A stretch of DNA of 64,000 nt from Flavobacterium agri (lineage in GTDB: Bacteria; Bacteroidota; Bacteroidia; Flavobacteriales; Flavobacteriaceae), in NCBI RefSeq assembly GCF_013401995.1, contig NZ_JACBJI010000001.1, positions 140,353 through 204,352 on the forward strand, read 5' to 3'. This document shows, piece by piece, positions 42,680 to 49,997 of the stretch. Numbering within the stretch: position 1 is the stretch's first letter; each line of letters opens with the position of its first letter. The position numbers and the translations under genes are program-made. A model generated the notes under the pieces. That model was given only the letters and a program-made list of their open reading frames with translations. It did no database searches and was not told where the DNA came from.

Positions 42680-43160
42680 AGACGAAAGATAATAGACGGA
42701 TAGACGATAGACCGTTTTTTAGAGTAACGACAACATTTTATTTATATACGCCATGGAAAATTTTAGAAGACACAATTTTAAAAAATTAAAAATCTGGATG
42801 ATGGGAATGAACTTAGCTAAAGATGTTTTTGACATCGTTCGTACTTTTCCTGATTCCGAAAGATATGGATTGACAGCCCAAATGAACAGGTGTACGATTT
42901 CAATTCCTTCAAACATTGCCGAAGGTTCGAGTCGCACGGATAAAGCGTTTAGACATTTTCTCGACATCGCCTTGGGCTCCTCATTCGAATTACAGACACA
43001 AATTTTATTAGCGAACTTCAAAGGTCATCTGTCTGTAGAGCTGACTCGTGAGTTCGAGAATAAAATAGAACAATTACAAAGAGCAACAATGGAATTTCAA
43101 AAAGGACTTAGTTCATAGACCAGAAGGTCTATTATCTATCCGTCTATCATCTATTATCTA
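42680..43160. mobile_element. Inverted-repeat unit carrying a four-helix-bundle gene
   Basis: The left arm (42680-42712) and right arm (43126-43160) contain GACGGATAGACGATAGACC and, in complement, GACGGATAGATAATAGACC, 17 of 19 identical. The unit starts immediately after the fadA stop and ends 5 bases before the fadE ATG, so it fills the gap. It encloses one gene, AT-richer than its neighbours, of the 23S-rRNA intervening-sequence protein family. Related arms without a gene occur at 41390 and 46114. Mobility is inferred from the copies and composition; no target duplication is evident. Confidence 0.6.
42753..43118 (+). CDS. Four-helix-bundle protein, 23S rRNA intervening-sequence (IVP/S23) family
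   Basis: A 121-residue helical protein with the family pattern: FKKLKIWMMGMNLAKDVFDI, FPDSERYGLTAQMNRCTISI, PSNIAEGSSRTDKAFRHFLD, IALGSSFELQTQILLA. The family was first seen as the ORF inside intervening sequences of Leptospira 23S rRNA; biochemical function is unknown. Here it lies within the fad operon, between inverted repeats, with AT-rich codon use unlike fadA and fadE. No reverse transcriptase or variable repeats are nearby, so the related Avd role in diversity-generating retroelements is unlikely. Confidence 0.92.
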   Translation: MENFRRHNFKKLKIWMMGMNLAKDVFDIVRTFPDSERYGLTAQMNRCTISIPSNIAEGSSRTDKAFRHFLDIALGSSFELQTQILLANFKGHLSVELTREFENKIEQLQRATMEFQKGLSS

Positions 43161-43165
43161 AAAAA

Positions 43166-44971
43166 ATGGAACCAGCAATCGAAAAAGACGTAACCCGCGG
43201 CGGGCAGTTTCTGGTAAAAGAAACAAAATCCGAAGACATTTTCACTCCCGAAGATTTCTCTGAAGAACAACGCATGATGCGAGATTCAGTCAAAGAATTC
43301 TGCGACAAGAAACTGTGGGCTCAAAAAGAGAAATTCGAAAAGAAAGACTACGGCTATACCGAAGAAGCCATGCGCAAAGCCGGCGAGATGGGCTTTTTGA
43401 GCGTTTCCGTACCCGAAGAATACGGCGGCCTCGGCATGGGATTCGTAGACACGGTTTTGGTGTGCGACTACATTTCGGGAGCGACGGGTTCGTTTTCTAC
43501 GGCTTTCGGCGCGCACACGGGAATCGGTACGATGCCGATTACGCTTTACGGAACTGAAGAACAGAAGAAAAAATATGTCCCCAAACTCGCTTCAGGCGAA
43601 TGGTTCGGAGCGTATTGCCTTACTGAACCAGGCGCCGGATCGGATGCAAATTCCGGGAAAACCAAAGCGGTTTTGTCCGAAGACGGAAAATATTATTCGA
43701 TCACAGGACAAAAAATGTGGATTTCGAACGCCGGATTCTGTTCACTTTTCATCGTCTTCGCCAGAATCGAAGATGATAAAAACATTACCGGATTTATAGT
43801 CGAAAACGATGCGTCGAACGGTATTGCGTTGGGCGAAGAAGAACATAAACTGGGAATTCGCGCTTCATCTACGAGACAAGTGTTTTTCAGCGAGACCAAA
43901 GTTCCGGTCGAGAATATGCTTTCGGAACGCGGAAACGGCTTTAAAATAGCAATGAACGCGCTCAACGTCGGACGTATCAAATTGGGTGCGGCCTGTCTCG
44001 ATGCCCAAAGAAGAATCACGACAGAGGCGGCGAAATATGCGAACGAACGCGTCCAGTTCAACACGCCGATCGCGTCGTTCGGGGCCATCCGTTCGAAATT
44101 GGCCGAAATGGCGACGAATTGTTACGCAGGCGAAAGTGCGACATACCGCGCGGCCCACGACATCCAAAACCGGATCGCGGCAAGAGAAGCCGATGGAGCT
44201 GGCCACCAAGAAGCCGAATTGAAAGGTGTCGAAGAATACGCGATCGAATGTTCGATCATCAAAGTCGCGGTTTCCGAAGACGCGCAGAATTGCGCCGACG
44301 AAGGCATCCAGATTTTCGGCGGTATGGGATTTTCGGAAGATACCCCGATGGAATCGGCCTGGAGAGACGCGAGGATTTCGAGGATTTACGAAGGCACGAA
44401 CGAGATCAACCGCATGCTTTCGGTAGGAATGCTCGTCAAAAAAGCGATGAAAGGACATGTCGATTTGCTTGGTCCGGCGATGAAAGTGCAGGAAGAACTT
44501 ATGGGAATCCCAGATTTCAATACGCCCGATTACTCGGAATTGTTTTCGGAAGAAAAAGAAATGATCGCCAAACTCAAGAAAACCTTTTTGATGGTGGCCG
44601 GCGGAGCGGTCCAAAAATACGGCCCCGATCTCGATTCGCACCAGCAATTGCTTATGGCTGCGGCCGATATCCTGATCGAAATCTATCTTGCCGAATCGAC
44701 GATACTAAGAACCGAAAAACTCGTGAAATCAATCGGTGAGCAGGCTGCCGAAGGTCAAATCGCGATGGCCAAACTGTATTTGTACAAAGCCGTCGACATC
44801 GTGACCGCAAAAGGCAAAGAAGGTATCGCATCGTTTGCCGAAGGAGACGAACAACGCGTGATGATGATGGGATTACGCCGTTTCACGAAATACATCAACA
44901 TGCCCAACGTCGTGGCTTTGCGCGAAACGATCGCTGAGAAAGTGGTTTCGGCCAACGGATACGCGTTTTGA
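43166..44971 (+). CDS. fadE: Acyl-CoA dehydrogenase, FadE type
   Basis: A 601-residue FAD enzyme that introduces the trans-2 double bond of acyl-CoA. The ACAD core (about 30-420) has VPEEYGGLGMGFVDTVL, AYCLTEPGAGSDANSGKTKA, and IQIFGGMGFSEDTPMESAWR, with the catalytic base probably the Glu of IYEGTNEINR. A C-terminal helical extension of about 170 residues is typical of the Bacillus FadE/VLCAD-like type. The ATG follows the right arm of the repeat unit by 5 bases, so the hairpin could affect its translation. Confidence 0.94.
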   Translation: MEPAIEKDVTRGGQFLVKETKSEDIFTPEDFSEEQRMMRDSVKEFCDKKLWAQKEKFEKKDYGYTEEAMRKAGEMGFLSVSVPEEYGGLGMGFVDTVLVCDYISGATGSFSTAFGAHTGIGTMPITLYGTEEQKKKYVPKLASGEWFGAYCLTEPGAGSDANSGKTKAVLSEDGKYYSITGQKMWISNAGFCSLFIVFARIEDDKNITGFIVENDASNGIALGEEEHKLGIRASSTRQVFFSETKVPVENMLSERGNGFKIAMNALNVGRIKLGAACLDAQRRITTEAAKYANERVQFNTPIASFGAIRSKLAEMATNCYAGESATYRAAHDIQNRIAAREADGAGHQEAELKGVEEYAIECSIIKVAVSEDAQNCADEGIQIFGGMGFSEDTPMESAWRDARISRIYEGTNEINRMLSVGMLVKKAMKGHVDLLGPAMKVQEELMGIPDFNTPDYSELFSEEKEMIAKLKKTFLMVAGGAVQKYGPDLDSHQQLLMAAADILIEIYLAESTILRTEKLVKSIGEQAAEGQIAMAKLYLYKAVDIVTAKGKEGIASFAEGDEQRVMMMGLRRFTKYINMPNVVALRETIAEKVVSANGYAF

Positions 44972-45029
44972 AGCGGAACATCGGCCTAAAGCCTACGGCA
45001 AATAATAATAGTTAAGTTAAGTTCGAAGG

Positions 45030-45060
45030 CGCTCCAGGAAATTGGGGCGTTTTCAGTTTT
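45030..45060 (+). terminator. Probable terminator after fadE
   Basis: CGCTCC and GGGGCG make a 6-bp stem with one G-T pair, followed by TTTTCAGTTTTTT. It is weak but well placed between convergent genes and overlaps the last codons of the META-domain gene. Confidence 0.5.
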
Positions 45061-45475
45061 TTACAAAGCGCATGATCGCGATATCGCCCGAAATAAGGTT
45101 GAGCTTCCCGTCGGTGCCGATGGCATAGGCGTCGACTTTTTGGATAGCGTCCATAAACGTTTTTTCACTGTTTCCGGGACACGCCATTTTGGTCACGATC
45201 ATGTTTTGGCTGAACGTGATCTTGTTGCCGACGACGGTTATCGGCCCCGAATAATTGTTGCACCCGTTTTTGCCCGAAGCGCGGTTTTGCTTCAAATCGA
45301 TGAACAACGAAGGCGGATTGCCAGGATAAAGCCCGGATATATCGCCTCCCGATACATATTCGAGCATCCAGTTGCCGTCTAAGGCGCCTTCTTTGGTGAA
45401 TTGTGGATCAGCTGGTTGTTTGCATTTGCACGAGGCCAAAAGTGCGAGAGCGAGTACGATCAGTAGCTTTTTCAT
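45053..45475 (-). CDS. META-domain lipoprotein (HslJ-like)
   Basis: A 140-residue lipoprotein with lipobox LLASC (Cys16) and a META domain (about 33-138): DGNWMLEYVSGGDISG, NRASGKNGCNNYSG and MACPGNSEKTFMDAI. The GCNNYSG turn and KMACPG segment are diagnostic. META/HslJ proteins are envelope-associated and linked to heat or antibiotic tolerance, without a defined activity. It is a single gene. Confidence 0.88.
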   Translation of the reverse strand: MKKLLIVLALALLASCKCKQPADPQFTKEGALDGNWMLEYVSGGDISGLYPGNPPSLFIDLKQNRASGKNGCNNYSGPITVVGNKITFSQNMIVTKMACPGNSEKTFMDAIQKVDAYAIGTDGKLNLISGDIAIMRFVKN

Positions 45476-45588
45476 GGTAGTTGGATTTGTGTTGTCTATT
45501 AAATTTACGCATTTATGTACTCGGATTCGACTGTTTTGGGTAGAAATTCACAAGCGTTGCTTATTTTTAGGCCACTAAAACTACAATT

Positions 45589-46113
45589 ATGAAATTACTT
45601 GGAATCGGGTCGCGCATCAACCATCCGGAATACGGGAAAGGCGTCGTGACCAATGTTTCTTCTAAAGATTATTGGGTGACGTTTATCGAAGGCGGATTGG
45701 AAACCATCCCTTTGAACGATACGTTCGAAGTCATCGAAGCGTCCGACAACGAAGTCGATACCGTAAGTTTTTACGACGTCGAGAAATCGCTTAAGAACAT
45801 TTTGCGCCGATGGAGCGACGCTACCGAAACCGTTCCGATTGCCGATAAATGGAAAGGCGGCAACCTCAAGCTCGAACCCGGACAAAGCGGCGTGCAGGGA
45901 AAGGATGTCCCAATCGACACTTTCTTCAACAAGATCGTCATGGTTCGCGACCGTTTGCGCGTCATGGAACAGAAAATCAACGCGAGCAACCTCGACAATA
46001 CGGAAAAAGTTGATTTGCAACAATACATCACACGTATTTACGGGTCGTTGACGACGTTTAACGTGTTGTTCAAATTGCAGAGCGATTATTTTGTTGGGGA
46101 GAAGTCGAAGTAA
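45589..46113 (+). CDS. Hypothetical protein with N-terminal Tudor/KOW-like segment
   Basis: A 174-residue cytoplasmic protein. The first 45 residues (GSRINHPEYGKGVVTNVSSK, then WVTFIEGGLETIPL) resemble the small beta-barrel found at the C-terminus of UvrD-like helicases. The rest is helical and charged, with a predicted coiled coil near 115-150. I do not recognise the full-length family; it seems conserved in Bacteroidota. It is followed at once by a GATAGAC repeat and a terminator. Confidence 0.7.
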   Translation: MKLLGIGSRINHPEYGKGVVTNVSSKDYWVTFIEGGLETIPLNDTFEVIEASDNEVDTVSFYDVEKSLKNILRRWSDATETVPIADKWKGGNLKLEPGQSGVQGKDVPIDTFFNKIVMVRDRLRVMEQKINASNLDNTEKVDLQQYITRIYGSLTTFNVLFKLQSDYFVGEKSK

Positions 46114-46201
46114 GATAATAAATGTTGGACGGATAGATAATACAAGGTCTATCATCTTTTAGTCTATCATCTATCAGTCTATTATCTTTTTCGTCTATCT
46201 A
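46114..46201. repeat. GATAGAC repeat copy without a gene
   Basis: Directly after the stop codon at 46111-46113, GGACGGATAGATAATAC (46127 onward) and several copies of GTCTAT(C/T)ATCT (to 46201) form an imperfect inverted array of the same family as at 41390 and 42680. The right half carries four GTCTAT units rather than two. No gene is enclosed. Confidence 0.7.
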
Positions 46202-46209
46202 TAAAATAA

Positions 46210-46240
46210 AAAAGCGGCCATTGAGGAAGCGGCCGCTTTT
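46210..46240 (+). terminator. Terminator downstream of the repeat
   Basis: AAAAGCGGCC and GGCCGCTTTT form a perfect 10-bp stem with an 11-base loop; the T-run is within the arm. It ends the unit of the gene at 45589. Confidence 0.82.
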
Positions 46241-46429
46241 ACTTGCATGAGTATATTGTTTAGAGAGTAACAGTATACATCCTGCAAAAACCAAACAAAC
46301 ATTTATTGTAGTCCCTTGAATCTTTATGATGATCTACATGACAAAGATGCATCGATTCCGTAAGGGATTTGTTACACGATTTTTCCGATTTGTTACAGGA
46401 TTTTATTTTTGAAGAATATTTACTGTTGG

Positions 46430-46462
46430 AAACCTCAAAGGTTTTGAAAACCTTTGAGGTTT
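46430..46462. repeat. 33-bp perfect palindrome
   Basis: AAACCTCAAAGGTTTT, one central base, and its exact complement form a 33-bp palindrome. The same kind of CCTCAAAGGTTT palindrome is, as I recall, scattered in Flavobacterium intergenic DNA. Just upstream, GATTTGTTACA(C/G)GATTTT occurs twice (about 46366-46403). The only frame here (46260-46493) looks spurious. Confidence 0.75.
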
Positions 46463-46494
46463 TACGAAAACCGAAACCTCGGCGATTCATCAAT

Positions 46495-46522
46495 AAAAAA
46501 GCGTGTCCATTAGAACACGCTT
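46495..46522 (-). terminator. Terminator after fadD
   Basis: AAGCGTGT and ACACGCTT form a perfect 8-bp stem with an 8-base loop, followed on the minus strand by six T. It lies 21 bases past the fadD stop. Confidence 0.85.
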
Positions 46523-46542
46523 CGCTTTAAATATCGGTCAGA

Positions 46543-48321
46543 TTATTTAGATTCGTAAATCCTTTGGTACAAATCCTTGTATTTTTCGAGGATATTTTTG
46601 CGTTTGAGTTTTAGGGTTGGTGTGAGTTCACCTCCGTCAATCGACCATATCTGTGGCGTAAGCTCAATTTTCTTGACCTTTTCCCAATTTCCGAACTTGT
46701 CGTTCATCTTTTCCACTTCTTCCCAAATGCGTTGCTTCACGGCTTCGTTGCATACGATGTCTTCGTTGCTTTCGCCTATCTCGAGCTTGTGGATGCGTGC
46801 CCAATCTTTCACGAATGCGAAATTCGGTTGGATGAACGCGGCCGGCATTTTCTCACCTTCGCCGATTACCATGACATGTTCGATGAAACGTGACTGCTTC
46901 ATGGCATTTTCCAAAAGCTGTGGAGCGATGTATTTTCCACCCGAAGTCTTGAACATTTCCTTTTTACGGTCGGTGATCTTGAGGAAGCCTTCACTGTCGA
47001 TCTCGCCAATGTCGCCCGTATGAAAATAACCGTCGGTAATGACTTCGGCGGTTTTTGCGTCGTCTTTGTAATAACCCATCATGATATTCGGGCCTTTGCA
47101 CAAAATTTCGCCATCGGGTGCGATCTTGACCTCGACGTTATCGATGGGTTTTCCCACTGTTCCGATCTTGAAATTGCGGTTGCGCATGTCGTTCACCGCA
47201 ATCACCGGAGACGTTTCGGTCAATCCGTAACCTTCCATGACCGGAATGTCGGCGGCGGCAAACATTTTGGAAAGGCGTGGCTGCAACGCGGCACTTCCCG
47301 AAACCATGAGGTCGAGTTCGCAGCCCAAAGCGTCCTTCCACTTGCTGAAAATGAGTTTACGCGCCCATTTGAGCTGGAATTCGTACCACCATCCGTTTTC
47401 GCCGTACGGTTTGTAACGCTCACCAAGCCCGACGGCCCAAAAGAACAGTTTGTATTTGATACCCGTGAGTTCGGCTCCTTTGGCGCTGATTTTCTCGTAT
47501 ACTTTTTCGAGCAGGCGAGGGACTACCGTCATCACGTTCGGTTTTACGTCGTGTATGTTCTCGCTGATCTTGTCGATCGATTCGGCAAAATAGATCGCGA
47601 CGCCGTAATATTGGTACAGATAAACCACCATGCGTTCGAAAATGTGGCAAATCGGCAAGAAACTCATCGCGCGCGATTTTCCGGCTTCGAACGGAATGCG
47701 TCTTTCGCTTCCGAGTACGTTAGAAACGATGTTATTGTGCGAAAGCATCACGCCTTTTGGTTTTCCGGTCGTTCCCGATGTATAGATGATCGTCGCCAGA
47801 TCTTCGCCTTTGATGCTCTCTTTTCTGGCTTCCACTTCAGATTGATTGCTTTCGTCTTTGCCCAATTCCAATACATGCGACCAGTTCGTACAGCCTGAAA
47901 TCTGCTCCAGGCAATACACCTCCTTGAGATTTGGGAGATTTTTTCTAATCGCGTTGACTTTGGCGAGCACTTCCTCGTTCGAAACGAAACAATATTGCGC
48001 CTCGCAATGATTCAGGATGTATTCGTATTCTTCTTCGGTGATCGTCGGATAGACCGGAACGTTCTGTGCGCCCGTCTGCAAGATCCCGATGTCGAGAATA
48101 TGCCATTCCGTGCGGTTGTTGTGCGAGATTACGGCAATCTTGTCGTCTTTTTGCACGCCCATCCGCAACAAACCGCGGGAAACGGTGTTGGCCTGGGCAA
48201 GATATTCGTCCGTAGAAGTCCTGACCCATTTGCCATCTTGTTTGGTAACGAGTGCATCGGGAATCCTATAGTGTTTCTGCTGGTGATATGGAAAATCGAA
48301 AAGTCTTTTGATATCGGACAT
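46543..48321 (-). CDS. fadD: Long-chain fatty acid-CoA ligase
   Basis: A 592-residue AMP-forming acyl-CoA synthetase that activates fatty acids before beta-oxidation. The P-loop signature IIYTSGTTGKPKGVMLSH is intact, with GYGLTETSPVIAVND and the C-terminal hinge GDIGEIDSEGFLKITDRKKEM. The size and C-terminal LKLKRKNILEKYKDL place it with the FAA1-like bacterial long-chain group. The ATG at 48321 (MSDIKRLFDFPY) is preferred to a TTG 24 bases upstream. It faces the fadN-fadA-fadE operon and completes the pathway locally. Confidence 0.93.
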   Translation of the reverse strand: MSDIKRLFDFPYHQQKHYRIPDALVTKQDGKWVRTSTDEYLAQANTVSRGLLRMGVQKDDKIAVISHNNRTEWHILDIGILQTGAQNVPVYPTITEEEYEYILNHCEAQYCFVSNEEVLAKVNAIRKNLPNLKEVYCLEQISGCTNWSHVLELGKDESNQSEVEARKESIKGEDLATIIYTSGTTGKPKGVMLSHNNIVSNVLGSERRIPFEAGKSRAMSFLPICHIFERMVVYLYQYYGVAIYFAESIDKISENIHDVKPNVMTVVPRLLEKVYEKISAKGAELTGIKYKLFFWAVGLGERYKPYGENGWWYEFQLKWARKLIFSKWKDALGCELDLMVSGSAALQPRLSKMFAAADIPVMEGYGLTETSPVIAVNDMRNRNFKIGTVGKPIDNVEVKIAPDGEILCKGPNIMMGYYKDDAKTAEVITDGYFHTGDIGEIDSEGFLKITDRKKEMFKTSGGKYIAPQLLENAMKQSRFIEHVMVIGEGEKMPAAFIQPNFAFVKDWARIHKLEIGESNEDIVCNEAVKQRIWEEVEKMNDKFGNWEKVKKIELTPQIWSIDGGELTPTLKLKRKNILEKYKDLYQRIYESK

Positions 48322-48392
48322 TAGAGGGATTTTATTATGCTGCAAATTATTAAAAAAATGCCGTCGATTGTATTAAAATCGTTTTAACGGGA

Positions 48393-49151
48393 TCAAATGT
48401 TTACCGAGAAATCTCTTTGGCCGAAAAAGTACAGAAGGGCGAACAGGAAAGCCGTGAATTCTACTATCACAAGTACGTAGAATATGATGATGCGCCATGT
48501 GAATTGCCCGATGGAATAAAATCCGCGGGAAGCGTTGAAATACGTCCAAATCGGGAAAAGGAACATGGCGAATCCGAAAGCTGCCTTCATCACACTCGAA
48601 AAACCTTCCGCAACCGCCATTTCGGTCAATGTCCGGAACAGAAAAAAGAACAGCGCGAGCAATAGGATCCCGATGTAATTGATTCCTGCCAAGATCAGCT
48701 GTTCGGCCCAATTCAACCTGAAACGGCGGAACAGCAATTGGGCGTTCAATGCCAAAACCGGGATGAATGCGAACAAAATCAGTTTTACATATTGCAGAAA
48801 GAAAGCCGAAACTTTATCCTGATCGACTTCCGTATGCGTTTCGCCGATCCATGAATCGTAAAAGTGATTGAGCAACAAATTCAGCGCAATCAGCAAAAGC
48901 GACAAATAAAACACGTTGTAATAGCGCACGCGCTTTCCCGAAATATAATCGAGAGCCGCCTTTCCGGGACGCACGATGGCTTCCTTGAGCGTGAAAAGCA
49001 AACCTTTGTCGAAATGCCGGACGCCATGCAACACATCGTGCATCAGGAAATGGCTTATCGTGATGCGGTGCGTATCGGCTTTCTGTCCGCAATTGGAACA
49101 GAATTTTCCTTTGAGTTCTTCGTTGCAGTTGAGGCAATCGGAGTGTTTCAT
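48393..49151 (-). CDS. DUF3667 membrane protein with zinc-ribbon N-terminus
   Basis: A 252-residue protein starting with a zinc ribbon (CLNCNEELKGKFCSNCGQKA, residues 6-25), the DUF3667 segment (LMHDVLHGVRHFDKGLLFTL), then about five membrane helices (about 80-250). The first segment, with ITISHFLMHDVLH, is diagnostic for DUF3667. Function unknown. It follows the LuxR-type regulator by 13 bases and is probably in one operon with it. Confidence 0.88.
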   Translation of the reverse strand: MKHSDCLNCNEELKGKFCSNCGQKADTHRITISHFLMHDVLHGVRHFDKGLLFTLKEAIVRPGKAALDYISGKRVRYYNVFYLSLLLIALNLLLNHFYDSWIGETHTEVDQDKVSAFFLQYVKLILFAFIPVLALNAQLLFRRFRLNWAEQLILAGINYIGILLLALFFFLFRTLTEMAVAEGFSSVMKAAFGFAMFLFPIWTYFNASRGFYSIGQFTWRIIIFYVLVIVEFTAFLFALLYFFGQRDFSVNI

Positions 49152-49164
49152 AGTTGGGTTGGTT

Positions 49165-49938
49165 TCAGATCAGTCCTTGCAGCATGCTCATGCGTACGAG
49201 TTGAGCCGTGTTGTTCAGTCCCGATTTGTGTAAAATGTTGCGTCTGTGCGAATTTACCGTATGGATGCTGATGTGTCGTTTGCTTGCGATCGATTTGGTG
49301 TCGAGCCCTTCGGCCAAATCGCGGATGATCTCGATTTCGCGGCTGGAATATCCTTGTAGTTTCTCAAGTTCGGCATCGACGGTCAGGTTCAGGTACGACG
49401 GTTCGCCTTTGAGGCCGATGAACGAGAATTTATACGTGTTCGCCGGACTCAGATGATCGATACGCGTGTGAATGTTGAGCGCTTTGGCTATACGGCCGTT
49501 CGGACCTACTACCAACGTGGTCGATTGGTGGTTGAACAACGCATACGTACCATCTGCGACTCGCAATCGGAAATTGAAACTCGATTTGTACGACGTCAGT
49601 TTTTCCGTGGAAATATTGCGCAAGAAGAATTCGGTCGCGAAAATTTCGGTCTTCACCACAAAATCAATATCGTCGGGATGGATCGCATCCAGAATGTCCT
49701 CAAACCTTACCGAATCGGGCGATATGCCCAACAAATTCTCGATTTCGTGATGCACGTGCGACAAGAAACGGCTTTCAAAATCGAGGACGTAATAGTAGAA
49801 AGGCCCGAGGCTCGTGAGACTTTCGGCCAAAAAGCGCAATTTGTCTTCCTGATCCGATGTCGCTGCTCCATTTTCGGAATCGGCATACCAAACCGCTCTA
49901 AGTCGTTCCAGGTTCGATCTCGTCTCGTCTGCTTGCAT
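49165..49938 (-). CDS. PAS-LuxR transcriptional regulator
   Basis: A 257-residue regulator with a PAS-like sensor domain (about 45-165; YYVLDFESRFLSHVHHEIEN, LGISPDSVRFEDILDAIHPD) and a C-terminal LuxR helix-turn-helix (about 193-250; YSSREIEIIRDLAEGLDTKS, ISIHTVNSHRRNILHKSGL). There is no receiver domain. This PAS-LuxR design is common in Flavobacteria. It shares a probable operon with the DUF3667 gene. Confidence 0.88.
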   Translation of the reverse strand: MQADETRSNLERLRAVWYADSENGAATSDQEDKLRFLAESLTSLGPFYYYVLDFESRFLSHVHHEIENLLGISPDSVRFEDILDAIHPDDIDFVVKTEIFATEFFLRNISTEKLTSYKSSFNFRLRVADGTYALFNHQSTTLVVGPNGRIAKALNIHTRIDHLSPANTYKFSFIGLKGEPSYLNLTVDAELEKLQGYSSREIEIIRDLAEGLDTKSIASKRHISIHTVNSHRRNILHKSGLNNTAQLVRMSMLQGLI

Positions 49939-49997
49939 CTGTTTTTGGCTTCAACACCTGCAATATAACGATTTTGGCGATTGGCGAACCCAAGTCT

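Noticed and set aside
42753..43118. Four-helix-bundle gene as the Avd accessory of a diversity-generating retroelement
   Set aside because: There is no reverse transcriptase, template repeat or variable gene nearby; the flanks are inverted repeats instead.
46260..46493. 77-residue minus-strand frame
   Set aside because: It runs through a palindrome and direct repeats, is AT-rich and gives a low-complexity protein; best explained as repeat DNA.
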